64,000 nt of DNA from Tubiluchus corallicola (Eukaryota; Priapulida; Priapulimorpha; Priapulimorphida; Tubiluchidae). The DNA lies in the NCBI GenBank assembly GCA_030141605.1, contig JAQGDQ010000282.1:124001-188000 (forward strand). Direction: 5' to 3'. The notes below the pieces were generated by a model, which saw only the letters and a program-made list of their open reading frames with translations, had not been told where the DNA came from and did not search any database. Positions within the stretch are counted from its first letter, which is position 1; the number at the start of each line of letters is the position of its first letter. This document shows positions 14,501 through 27,100 of this stretch, in pieces. The position numbers were made by a program, and so were the translations under genes.

Positions 14501-15405
14501 CTGTCATATCATAATCATTAATAGTAACTGTGGATGTTTCCATAAGTTGTATATAACTGCATTTCCAAATAAATTATTTAAGAGACTTGCAGCTAGGTCT
14601 AACTGAAAAATTACACACTTTTTAAACTGTTGCTCTCTCTATATATTGACAAGAGTAAGGTACATTATTCATAAACAGAGTACATTTTCTTATAATTATG
14701 TATGATAGGATAATACACAGACAAGAGTCGTTGTGTAAAAATGAAACACGCGTGCGAAGGACAAGTGTCTACGTGTTAATTGATTTAAATTATTTTAAAA
14801 CCATTACTTACTAAATTACAAACTTGCGGCTATAGTTTTACCATTTATCAAGTATTACCAATAATTAAGAAAACAGGAACTCAACAGCTGGAACTCAACT
14901 CTCTGAAAAGTAAAGAATTGATTGAGTCAATAATCACCTGTGTGGCGATTGTTCTGTCGTACCAGGTTTTGTCGAACTCCCAGCCATCTTTGCACTTGGA
15001 TTTTGGCCAATATTTATTACCTTTAACTGGATTTCCTTTTTCTGTAATATCTCGTAGCACATCTGTATAAGCTATGTCATACATCTCGCAGTTGCTGTAC
15101 ACTAACTTCTTGTCCTTATATTCCTGTGGAATTGACAAGCTCTTTTTCTGCTCCAAGCTTAGAGTCGTGTTCTCAAGAGCTCTGACTCTGCACCAGTGAT
15201 CTGGCTGGGCAACCATAAAGATCTGGTTGAATGCCGGAAATGTTGTCACGACAATGGTCAGTGACATGAAGAAGGAAAGCAAATACTGGTATCTTCCACA
15301 ACCACCCAATTCTGGAATGACGTCTTCAAAGTCCAGCATTTTAGTGGCATCTTTCTGATTAAGAGTGACTTTTTCTTTCACAGCTGGGAGTGTTTCGTTA
15401 TTCAT
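3976..15405 (-). CDS. SLC22-family organic cation/anion/carnitine-type transporter
   Basis: Predicted 12-TM major facilitator superfamily transporter of the plasma membrane, SLC22 (OCT/OAT/OCTN) type, moving organic ions or zwitterions. Exons on the minus strand: 15405-14938, 14105-14002, 12997-12843, 12384-12216, 11144-11012, 10737-10640, 7950-7844, 7583-7473, 4859-4678, 4146-3976. All junctions are GT-AG and keep phase, giving 565 residues, normal for the family. Visible features: N-terminal DFEDVIPELGGCGRYQ, which is typical of SLC22; TM1 near residues 40-64; a large extracellular loop to about 160 with paired cysteines and an N-glycosylation site at N79; FGRR after TM2 (191-194); the ESPRWLL hallmark (303-309); a second FGRR near 423; LPET at 535-538 after TM12. 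The ATG at 15405 opens the conserved N-terminus. The stop TAA overlaps a perfect donor-like GTAAGT, so an extra 3' exon is possible. The exact subfamily and substrate cannot be told. Confidence 0.95.
4297..4386. repeat. Compound trinucleotide microsatellite
   Basis: Runs of CAG, then CAT/ATC, then AAC units in succession, inside intron 9 of the SLC22-type gene. It produces long spurious open frames on both strands. Confidence 0.9.
5950..6840. repeat. Diverged ~42-bp minisatellite with CRE-like sites
   Basis: Roughly 20 degenerate copies of a unit built on ACTGCAAAAGCACTTGCAG followed by CAGTGCTCGTTGACGTCAGT. Copies start for example at 5961, 6004 and 6046 (42-43 bp apart); two neighbours near 6181-6253 are shortened to 36 bp. 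Three copies hold an exact palindromic TGACGTCA (6274-6281, 6462-6469, 6591-6598) and others hold one-base variants. It lies in intron 8 of the SLC22-type gene. Confidence 0.8.
7197..7240. repeat. (AC)n microsatellite
   Basis: About 22 AC dinucleotides with a few GC interruptions at the left end, in intron 8 of the SLC22-type gene, about 230 bp from exon 8. Confidence 0.95.
8380..9255 (+). mobile_element. LINE 3' remnant (reverse-transcriptase C-terminal region)
   Basis: Plus-strand reading, broken by stops and frame changes, recalls the C-terminal part of non-LTR retrotransposon ORF2. It shows KLRTYYKVKEN near 8580, then ISSHSLAIETNRHN, then IPVNERYYTC, then EIEDELHVLLHCSRYEQLRN near 8770-8820. 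The pattern R-SHSLAIETGR-H followed by IEDE-H-LL-C--Y--LR is a familiar signature of such elements in animals. An AATAAA lies near 9250. The copy is 5'-truncated and dead. It sits in intron 6 of the SLC22-type gene, opposite in strand to the host gene. Confidence 0.75.
9288..9362 (+). repeat. tRNA-like SINE head
   Basis: TGGCGCAAGTTGATTCACTG resembles a pol III A box and, about 45 bp later, GAGTTCAAACTCG resembles a B box. Between them is an imperfect stem (GAACTGAGT...AGCTCAGTT). I cannot fold the sequence into a clean cloverleaf with an acceptor stem, so a tRNA-derived SINE is more likely than a working tRNA gene. It lies just after the LINE remnant, which may have mobilised it. Confidence 0.45.
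11385..11552. repeat. (ATC)n microsatellite
   Basis: ATC/CAT repeats with scattered GTC and ACC variants, in intron 4 of the SLC22-type gene. It gives artificial poly-Ser, poly-Ile, poly-His, poly-Met and poly-Asp reading frames. Confidence 0.95.
13356..13912. mobile_element. Foldback element with long inverted arms
   Basis: The left arm (about 13356-13525) and right arm (about 13725-13912) are inverted relatives. The left arm has GAACAATTTATTGCATCAAA, AGTATTGCTCAAACAATAG, then GTATGTCTCGC. The reverse complement of the right arm has GAACAATTTATTGTATCAAA, AGTACTGCTCAAATAATAG, then GTGTGTCTCGC-like blocks in the same order. The outer ends also match (AGGGTAGTACACAATTTTTT versus AGGATGGTACATAACTTTTT). 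No coding sequence is recognised in the loop. This is most likely a foldback-type MITE. It lies in intron 2 of the SLC22-type gene. Confidence 0.7.
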
Positions 15406-16387
15406 CTTTGTTGATTAATTAAACCGATCAATTTCACATTAGCTTTTCGAGTGAATCATATTCTTAAAGCCCATTGAATCTTTCGATAGTGCGAACTGGC
15501 CACCACGTGATTAAGTGTGATTAGAGGTACGCTCCATTATTTGGGGTCAGAGCTTAAGCTGATCCGAGTTCAACATTAAAATTTAACAATAGCAACTACT
15601 TCACTGTCTTAATTTTCACTTATTGGTTACTATAATTACTCGTAAGTCGAACGAACAGGTACACTTTATCACAGGTGACTACTCGATCAGCAGCTTATTT
15701 GGCTACTGGCCAACCCTCATACGACAGTTGAAATTCGCATAATATAAATGCCTCAAAGCTTTCAGAGCTATTGAAGCGAGAACACCCGACGAGGCGAGAA
15801 GGCAAAGCGATAAGAAATTGGTGGAATTTGTGCAACGAATATCCATTTACAAAAACAGTTGCCTTTGTTTCGAACAGTTAATTGTGACCAGCAACTTGGC
15901 TGAACTTTTTTGTGGCAAGTTATTCCACTGAAAAGTAAACTACTACACGGTAGCAAAACCACAGGCACAGAACCGGTAGGCAAGGTCACACCATGCATCA
16001 CAGTTGTAAATTCAGGTATAAGAATTGCAGCAAAATATTATTTTTTACTAGTGTTCTTTGTTACTAAAAAGTTACATACAATGTAAGCATAAAATTGGAT
16101 CACATTTACGTTAAAATTTGTATGCAACCAATTAACAAAAAACAGATAAAAGCAAGGATCGTTATTAGTAGGCCTACACTTTTAAACTAACACACTTAAA
16201 CACTAAACCGAAACTATATACAAATAAACGGAAAAATTACAAAAATTACAAAAATACGCACGAATACATAATGTACAATAAGAGCAAATTAAAAATGTAT
16301 ACAAAATTATTAATAAAACAAATTAAAATGTAATGTCAAAAAACATATATACAAGCATGCAATCAGAATCATACAATACATATATAC

Positions 16388-16827
16388 ACATACATACATA
16401 CATGCATACATGCATACATGCATACATGCATACATGCATACATGCATACATGCATACATACATACATACATACATACATACATACATACATACATACATA
16501 CATACATACATACATACATACATACATACATACATACATACATACATACATACATACATACATACATGCATACATGCATACATACATGCATACATACATA
16601 CATACATACATACATACATGCATACATACATACATACATACATACATACATACATACATACATACATACATACATACATACATACATACATACATACATA
16701 CATACATACATACATACATACATGCATACATACATACATACATACATACATACATACATACATACATACATACATACATACATACATACATACATACATA
16801 CATACATACATACATACATACATACAC
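16388..16827. repeat. (CATA)n tetranucleotide array with CATG variants
   Basis: About 110 tandem CATA units, with CATG variants clustered at 16400-16460 and 16565-16625 and single variants elsewhere. The unit alternates pyrimidine and purine throughout. It contains no stop codon in any of the six frames, which explains the very long open frames here (HTYI repeats forward, YVCM repeats reverse). These are not genes. Confidence 0.98.
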
Positions 16828-17386
16828 AATTATATACATACATATACAAGTTTAGAAGTAATATACCAATTGACAGCTACAAACAGGGGGATAGAAATGT
16901 GTTGGGGCAGGAGCATTTTGGGCACAGTAATAAGACAATATAATCTGTAAACCTTATAGTGGCGGCATGCCGCGGTTGGCCGTGATTCACTCTTCATAGC
17001 AAGTAATTAGTTACTGTTACAAAGGTCTTTATTTAAGAATAATTCGTTGTTCGTTACCGTTACAAGTTTCTGAAATTTGTCACATTTACTGTAATTATAT
17101 TTTTTAACTATACGTGTAATTTCTTGCAACCAGAGATTGAAAGAATTTAGGGACCGTGCAGAAACAGCCTCCAGAAAAAGTCAATTTGTGCAACTGATTG
17201 AGCGTTTTGGGAAAAATAAGGATACTATGAGATAGAACAGGAAACGGTCAACAAGGTGTGGACGTCTTTGCTAAGAGAGGTGCCCATTACACAAAACAGA
17301 AATGGTGTATTTGGAAGCCCTTTTTCAACCTCCAGTGCTGCACGCCATTTGGAACACCAATTGTCTTTGCCTTTCAGAAATCAATC

Positions 17387-17472
17387 AATCATCATCGTCA
17401 TCATCATCATCATCACCATCATCATCATTATCATCACCACCATCATCATCACTAGCATCATCGTCATCATCA
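17387..17472. repeat. (ATC)n microsatellite
   Basis: Imperfect CAT/ATC repeat of about 85 bp, followed by about 130 bp rich in GTGGTGTG-like motifs, in the intergenic region upstream of NOL10. Confidence 0.9.
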
Positions 17473-17649
17473 GTGACACCACACTGTGTGAAGTGGTGGC
17501 TTTGGGTTGAGTGGTATGGTGTGTGAATGAGTGTAGTGTGGGGTTGTTGTGGTGGATGATGTAGTGTGATGTAGTTGGTGTAGCACGGTGGTATGAGCTG
17601 AGTGGTGTGGATTGCTGTGGCTGTAAATACATGCAAAATACTTTTACTA

Positions 17650-17890
<241 letters not shown>

Positions 17891-18110
17891 ATCGGTAATG
17901 CCTAAGTCGGTAGAAATTAGTAATTTTCCAGCACTTCCAAAGAAAGGCAAAAACAAATGGAAAATTTGTCAATAGACGGTGCCACGTCTTTAATCACACT
18001 CTGTCGTAAATTTAATGCAGCAGAGTAAGCACGTCTTTGGAGACTGGACTGTTTTATAGAAATCTTTGCAGTTTTAGTTGATTTTATGATATAATGTGTA
18101 AAAAGTAAAA

Positions 18111-21100
18111 ATGCAAGTTTCTACACCAAATAGTGTTAAAATATACAATCTCAGCGCGGGAAAATCATTACCCGAAGTTAGTATTTTGTAGTATTGGATT
18201 GTCTTTTCTTGATGTTGAGTTTTAGATCTAAATTATTTTGTAAATAAACCGTGTCAAATTTTAACTGTCATTTCCATTCAGTAGGTACAAATATGGCTCA
18301 AAAAATTCCACCTGCAAACTCTTGTTACCTTACATACCTACGTAAATCCAACAATAAGTCACTTTTAAAAAAGTCTTTTTTCGCCCTAGCTTTGAAGAAA
18401 TAAGCACAGCACTACATAAACTAGACAAAAATAAGTCACAGAGTCCTGAAAATATCCCTGTTAAATTTTATTAGCTAGCTTGTCCTGTGATTACTCCTGC
18501 TCTAACATAATTAAGTAATATGGCCATTGCACAATGCAACTTCCCCAGCTGTTTAAAAATTGCTAAGGTTACACTTTCTATGGAAGTTTTGGTTTCGTTT
18601 AACTACGTTTCACTTAATGTCGCATTTTCCTGGAAGACATTAGCGTTGTTAAGCGAGGACTTACTGTAGTACATTGAAGATTACTTTTCTTATACTTTAG
18701 ATTTTGTGACATAGCTTTGTGATTGAGTTTTCTGATCTCAAAACATATGATTTTACTTGCCCACCTTTATCGTCCATCTTATTCCAATATTTATTTATAT
18801 TGATTAACATGCATTTGAATTTTACAATGGGTCTATAAAAACGTATTAATATTATTTTTTAATGATAAATTAATGATGACCTGTTTTTCGTATGCCAAGC
18901 CACCAAAACTAAATTCTGTAAATGAACAATATATAAAGGCAGTGTTTTTAGGACTCTTATAGTACACTGGCCTCACACATTTTCTTCTATAAAAATGGTT
19001 TATTGTTGGCCAATTTGTATTGCACTGCATGTGTGAAATTAATATGCCTTATATCTTATACGTCCAGTCGCTTTATAATTGTATTTTAGTTTTCATTTCA
19101 GGGCTCCATTTGCTTGTGAATGACTTCTAAATGCATGCTTAACACTAAGTAATAGTTGTATGAATAAGTGATTTTTTTATAGTTTAAGATTTCCATCAGT
19201 TTGGATTTGGTACACATGTTGGAATTGTAAGTATTTTATTTGTAAATGTATTATTCACTAGTGCCCTTGTCTAAGATAGTGATTGATTATTTTGCAGTGG
19301 CTGTCTGACAGAAAGAAAAGGCGACTTCAGCAGCAAGACAGTGGTCTGTAACTACTTGCCGTAACTCTTTTAATTCTTTTATCAGAAGTGGTGCTGACAA
19401 GCTACTGGCATAACAGTGTTTAGTGTTTTGCTATTAATTACTGTGTTTACTTGTCTTGAACGTTGATTTCTTTATTTTAGAAGTCTGCGAGCTTAGTTTC
19501 TGCAACAGGCATAATTGATGTTTGATGATAATGATAAATTATATTATTATTTTTATTAAAATTAGTGTGAATTTTTGCTAGTTTTGTGCTAAATTATGTT
19601 TTTGCCAATCCAAACCCGTGGGCTTACCAAATTCTCATTTTTTTGTCATTCCATGTAATTTTATGAACATGCCTATTTGATCAGAGCTGAGTTTTCAAAG
19701 TTGTGTTGAAGATGCTGATCCGAATATATTAGATTAATAAATTAATCCGTTATCCAAACATTTTGTGTATATGTACGCCTATACATTTTCCACTATACAT
19801 ATTTTAAATATCACTAGGCCTATAATAGTGGTCACCTTTAGAACTGTTTTATTATGCAAATTTAAGGTTTAAAGTTTGGTTAATGTACTGGGGTGCTGAA
19901 AAAATGAGAAGCAAACATGTTTGATAATTAATTAAACGAATTTTCTACATGTACCCGCTTTTTTGCGTAATCTGCATTTAACAGCAAATTCGACATTCAA
20001 ATCACTTTAAAAAAATTTCCAGACGTCACGTATTTGTGTATGTGACAGCTAGCATACTGGTAGTGGGCACGTATTTAGATTGCTATGCATACTGCTTATT
20101 TGATAAGTATGTTTACCCAATATTCTTCATAAAAAGTACTTAAGTATAGCAGTGGTGTTAATAAGAAGAAATTACTTTAACACATTTTTGGGGAAATGTC
20201 AAACTCGTGAACTTATTATTGTATAAGATATATTTCTATTTTGTCTAGTTTTTTCATTTTTAGCTTTTTTAAAATTGTTCATTTCTCAATGCATGTAAAC
20301 AGAGCAGTTTAAATCTAGCATGGACTCATAGTTATACACTCTAGTGACTACTTTTTCTGATTTGATGTTAGATGCTACTTTGACACTCTGAATAAGTTTA
20401 TTTCCTGCTGTAAACATGCAATTTTTTTATAAACATAGTTCGAAAATGATTGGCAGGAATGACAACGATATGCGAGCATTGCATAGGAACTAGTGCTGGT
20501 ATTAAGTCTATTGTTAGCATTATACTGGATAGTTTTTGAATTTGCAAGCTCTGGCAAACTTTTTGTTGCCCCAAATTATCCTTTGATGTGAACCATTGAA
20601 TTGGTAAAAGTATTTTTGCCATGTTCTTATGTGTTTGTAGCGTGGGTGAGAAATCAGGGGAGAATGTGGGAAATAAAAATGCTTAGAAGCAGTGCTATAA
20701 TTAGAGACTAGAGTCTTTAGTCATATCACTAGTAGCTACAAAATTGTAAAGGATAAAGTAAATTTTTGCCTTAAAATTTTTTTAACGTGAACTTATGCGA
20801 ATCTTTATTTTTGCAGATTTGCGGCGACGCATTGAACTGATTCAAGATTTTGAAATGCCTGCAGTTAGTGACTGCGTGCAAATAACCCCTGATGGCAATT
20901 ACATTCTTGCTACTGGTAATTATTAGTCACAATTAGAAAATGTTGTTTCATGTTTAAATTTCTGAAAGTTTTATTTTATCTTTAGTACAGCCTTAGTCTG
21001 CAGCACTGATTAGTAATTTTATAAAATCGTAATGAGGCTGACTTGTGTTCTTGTGTTTTTGCATGGTACTATCTTATTACTAGTAATTTTCATTAAGTAA

Positions 21101-24100
21101 TTTAATATCATATTATTTCCTATAAGCTTTAAAAATTAGTGACTCTGGATTTATGATCTGTTTTAATATATATATATTATTACAGTTAAGCACAATGATG
21201 ACCAGCATTAAGACGTAATAAATCATAAATTTATCATATATTTTCAATCCAGGAACATACAAGCCACGTGTTCGCTGCTATGACGTGTCTCAACTTTCGA
21301 TGAAATTTGAAAGATGTTTCGATGCCGAAGTTGTAAAATTCCATTTGCTTACGGACGATTACTCGAAGGTTACTTTTTTCATTTCTCGCTAATGTGCATT
21401 GTTATTTTCTTTAACCATATCACTATGGGAAAGACTGTTAAACTTTATACATGTAACAAATATCTGTGTGTTTGTGATTACTCAAAATATGCTTCCCAGT
21501 GTTTTAGTTAATACAGTGTTTTTAATATATCAGGACAGATGTTGCTTTTTTCGAAGTAGTGTTTCTACTTAATAAAAGATATTTGAGATCATCATAAGCA
21601 ATTTCTTTCTTATTTATTAAGTTTTATTGTTAAAGTAAGTGAAGTCAGATTTAGAATTTTAGACTTGGTAATTAAGATTTTGAGATGTGTTGTGGCATGT
21701 TTGCTGGTTAGACTATCAGAGACGAGATTGTCAATGGCTTTGATGTTGTAAATCATTTTCAAATTTCACTAGGCCTAGGTGATTTTTGTTAAGAAACACC
21801 GTTGTTAGTGTGCGAGTGATATGAGCTGTTATTGTAGCATTTTAACTGGCTGCTGTTATTTCAATTCCAGATAGTTTTCCTGCAGTGTGATCGCTTTGTG
21901 GAGTTTCACACGCAACATGGGAAGTACTACAGAACACGCATTCCTAAGTTTGGACGTGATTTTGCTTATCATTTCCCATCATGTGATTTGTACTTTGTGG
22001 GCGTTACGTAAGTTAGTTTTTGGGCAGTGTGAAAACCCTGTACATGCAGAACTAAATTGTATCAGAATTATTGTTTCATAGAAAGCTTTAGTTTGGAAAA
22101 TGCTTTCCAAGATTAAAGACTCTTTATTAGCAATTGGATTAAACTTATAAAAATGTGATGCTCATAACTTTTATTTTTTGTATGCAAGCAAGTAATTTTT
22201 TCGCTAGTGTTTTTTATCTCTGAATTGGAAATTATTAAAACCAGGCTTTCACGCAGTTCGGCTACTATCCAAATATAAGATTTCTATGTTTAACAGTTTC
22301 TAAATATGCTCCAAAGGTTCTCTAAATAGTTGAAACATGCGCAGGTGCTCGCCATTGTTGCCAAAAGGTTGCTATCTTAGGAGGCAAACTTTAAAATATT
22401 TAAAACTTGCAATACTTGCCACTTTGCCACAGATTTTCCAAACGGTTGTAAAGTTGTCTCAACAAAGTTGTCGGCAATTATTTATGACATTCGTCAACAA
22501 TTTCAAAATCTTCGAAAACTTGGCAGCGACTTTGCCACTATTTTTCAACATTTTGCTGACATTTTGAAGAACCTCAGTTGTCCGGCAGTTCTTTCTGAAC
22601 TTTCTGGAGAGAATTGCCGTATAGTCGCGTGAATGTTGTGCAACATTCGCCTTACCATGTAAGTGTCGCAGCAGACGTCTAACATATCATGTAATATTTT
22701 CGCAATTTTCGCCCAAGAAAAAAGCTCAAAATTCATAAAATGGCACAAAATTATTTAGAACTGTTCACGAATGATTTGAGACCTTGGTAACAAAACACAG
22801 TTGCCTGAATTTTTGGCGACTGTTGGACAAAAAATTTTCAGCCATCGCAAAAAAGTCGCGGTCCTGGCTTTAATTTTTAGAGTCTCATGACTTTCTAAGT
22901 CTGGGATGCTGTCATGCAGCATCCGTCATCTGCTCACAGTCCAAGTTTAAGACAGTTCATTCGATCCACTTGAAACAGCTTGAGATTTTGGTATTGGGTA
23001 ACTTTGGAACAAGATAATAGTAAAGGTCAAAGGTCAGTGAGCATATCCAATGCAAGGAATTAGAGAGGCCTGTCACTTACTGACAAGCCAGCATAAGCAA
23101 AAAGCATGTTACCCTTACAGAGTATCTAAGATGGACGATATAGTGGGAGAAATGGGGAAGGCAGGTGGATCCAAAACTCTAACAATTGCAATTATGGCAC
23201 TATAAAGGCAGGTTTTGTCCTGCAAAGTGTTATTGCAGATGTTATGTGACGTGTGACAACTTTGGGCAATGGCGTTCAATGATCTTGGGACTAAGGTAAC
23301 GGTTTTTGTCCAAATGTGGCCGAAAATGCCTGCTGTATAAAATTTGGACATGAAATCTGTTTGACCTTGTTTGACCAGGATGCATTGCTGAAAAATTAGT
23401 GCACTTTGCATACTCTTATTACAATGAGAATTTGTGAAGAAATTTGGCCAAACAGAATGATCTTGTGCTAAAATTCAAGAACCTCAAGGTGTGAGACATT
23501 GGAGTCAAGGGACTTACAGCATCATCAATGCTCTGGTAGTACCATGTATACTTGTATGTAAAGTCTACGTAGTTAAATAACACTGTTCTTTTCTTTCAGT
23601 GGTGAAATTTTTCGATTAAACCTGGAGCAGGGAAGATTTCTTAATTCTCTGAAAACAAATGCATCGTATGTATAAAAGCATGTTGCATTTTTATTATTTT
23701 ATTAATCTTTATTTATTGATTCTATTTCTAGTGTACTGTGTTTACTAGTTTTATGATAACTTTGTATGTTATTTTTTTTAAACTCACATGTCTAGAAAAG
23801 CACTTTGTTATGCAAACTCCTGTGGCAAATATCTTGTGAGACACTTCATTTTGGTTAAAACGTCATAGTTGCACTGATGTTAATCAATTTATGAAGGGTC
23901 ACCATTTCTTGTCTGTGCAGCAATTGTTCTGACATGTCATTAGTGTGATGCAGAATTTATTCTATGGAATCACATATTTAGTAAATAAAAATGTTGTTTG
24001 CTGTCATCATTTTCAATTGGTCATTTCCAAAACTTAATACTTTCTTTAATTTGTGCCCGATCTGTGCATAAATTTATGTTTGAAATTCGTTTTCAACTTT

Positions 24101-27100
24101 TTTTAGCGATCGTGCATATTTTTATATTATTTTCCTATTGAGATAATAATTAATTTATACTAAATATCATTCTTTAGTATTTCTCAGTGAATCATCGGAA
24201 AATTCTCACCACATATTATTTATTTTGCCTCCTGCTTCTCCAATAAATTTCTTTAGAATCCATTCCTTCCAAAACGTTGTATGGACATATAAACTAACAG
24301 ACTCACAATAAATATGAAATCAATTCGTGTCTTGGGTAATAAACATTTTTAGTTCTTGGTGCTTTATGTCACTAATAACCACAATCAAGCTGCCGGGCAC
24401 TATATGAAAGTGACTGTTATTAATCATGTTTAATAATCATGCAAACATTAGTTTTTAAACAGCATTGTTGTGTTTTAAAGTGGAGATTATTAAGTTTGTA
24501 TTCTATTGATCAGTGGTAAATTTGTTGATAATACTGAATGTTTTAAACTGAGTTAAAGAGTTGCATTTTTATTCTTTGCACTTATAATATTAAACATGTT
24601 TGTGAAGGTTGCTTTTCATTATTTTTAGGTCTAATAATGTGTGCACATTTAACCCTGTCCATCACTTATTCACTGTCGGCTCTAATGAAGTAAGTTTTGT
24701 AAAGATAGTTTTGGCTTTTATACTCAGTGTACAGGATAAGTTAGAAATAGTTTCTTTATTTAGTGTTTTAGTTAAGACTGGTCTTACTGGCAACTCGTAT
24801 TCCAGCTGGCAGAAAATTATTTAGTGCGTATAAAAGCGCTTATTTGAGCAACTAATGGCACCAAGGCTTAATAGTTTCACACTTGTCCATCATGTCCACT
24901 TATTTAATCACGATACAATGTGCACTGAAATACCTACTGCATGTAACAAGGTCTTTCTGTGTTCTGTTCCACAATGTATTGTAATTTTTATTAAACATTT
25001 TCTGGTATGTTGCTTCTATCTGTGTGCAAATGTGAATGTTTACAATCTTTACGAAAGTTGTTTACAGTGCAAAGATTAGCATGTTATGTTTGCATGTAAT
25101 TGTTTGTTGTATTGTCATGCGAGCTTTTAATTAGTTTTTATCGAGGGTAGTTTGACGATAATAATTTGTTTTTCAGGGAAAACTGGAATGCTGGGATCCT
25201 AGAAGTAGAGAAAGAGTTGGGATCATGGATTGTGCAATGAATGCTGCTATGACCAACTTAGAGTAAGTTGAGTATTCTAGTATCAGTATGGTGTGAAAAT
25301 AACAGCATAGCTTGAAAATTACTACACTGATGTTACAGACAAAACTAAACACCAAACATTTTAGATCATTCCCTTAGATATTTCCTAATATACAGACTTT
25401 TAAAGCAACAAATCAAAAAACATAAATGCCGGAAAATTTACAGTAAGTGTTCTGTTACTGTGTTTGTTATTGTTACTTTTACTCTGTTACTTGTTAAAAT
25501 GTGTCCACCATTTTCATTACAAATTAGACACAGGCATTTTTTCCAGCAGTTGACATAGCTTCTCTCTTCTTTTAGGGGCATTTGCGTTTTTTGCATTTAG
25601 TTACTTTGCATCAAACGGGTCCTTGCGGCCATCGAACACTATCTCTTGAAAGGAATTCCAGATACTGTAATATAGTTGATTAAGTCCAGTTTTTTCTTGG
25701 CAACAAGTCTTTATCAGTGCTTTATTTTCTGTGAAGTTTATGCTGTAAACTGGTTCATTTCTTGCTACCATCTTGTTTTTCAGTTGATTATTATAGCTGA
25801 CATTGTCCCGGCATTTAATTTTTTAACATGCAAAAGTTTTTCATTTATAATTTAAAACTACTAAAACTATAAACTTGTAACTTTCATAGCTAAACATTAA
25901 TGCTTCCTAATATCATGCTGTGAAATTTCTACAATGTAGGACATACGCGATATGACACAGCACAACCTTTCGATGTTTCAAACAATGACTTTCTTGTTTT
26001 GTGCAGGCAAACTAGCAGACTATGTTTTCATTAATTATTTCTCTGTTTAATTAATTGAGCAGAATCTTACCATATGTGAGAGTCATATTATTTTAACAGT
26101 GGTTATCTGTGTAGCATTTTATGTCGATTTTTTATGTTTTTGTGAATAGACTTTTATGTTTTTGCAGTGTAGAAGAGATTCCAGCAGTATCAGCTTTAAA
26201 ATATAAAGATGGTTTAACTCTTGCTGTTGGCACAGTAACTGGACAGGTGTTTGTTTGTTCTTATGTCTTCTACTTGTTTGTTGTATATACCTTGATCCTA
26301 ATTTTAGAAGTACATATTTTACTAGCTTTTGCGAACGACTTTTTTAATATGTAGTACAGTATTCAAAACCATTAGCATAAACCGTACGTTGATTTTACAG
26401 TGGGTGAGTAAGCCAATTAGAAATGCTTTTGTTTTTGTTGCAACTTTATTGTATGACAAGCAGCTACAAGCCTTGTGTATTAAGAAGCACCTACGTATGA
26501 TATGAGATCATCATCATCATATGCCCATTACATCTATTCTAGACACTTGACAGGCAGAATTCTAAAATAAAAGAAATCTGCCGTCAACACATGAAACAGT
26601 AGTAACCCAGCAAAAAAATAGACACTGCTGCGCCATAATCTACGGAGCTTTGATACTGATGTTTTAATGTAGCAAACAAAAAAATCAACAAAATCTGCAT
26701 TTGAAGCTTGCATCACATTTTTATTTCATGTGAAAATTGTACAGTTATGAATACGATTTTTTTGTTTTTGCATATTCCTAATTGGCAGCAATGTCTTTGG
26801 ACACTGCTTGAAAAATTTTAGCAGTTAAGTGTCGTACTCAAGAAACTTTTAGCTAGTAGTATCAGCAGCACTCATATTTTTTGTTTATTTCATGTAATGT
26901 TTAGTTATTTAGCCATCATGTCTGAAAAACGTTAGACCCCAGTTAAGCTAGTAATTCCACTAGTGTGCGTGTGGTGACGTATGTATGATTTATTCCTTTA
27001 TAATGTTTTGTAGAGCAGCCTTTAGCGATGTTACATTTAGCAACACTTCCTGCAAATTATGTTGATACTAATTTTTCTGTTTTACAGGTTTTGCTGTACG

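Noticed and set aside
16310-16950. Very long open frames on both strands (HTYI and YVCM repeats)
   Set aside because: They are produced by the stop-free CATA microsatellite in all six frames; no unique protein sequence is involved.
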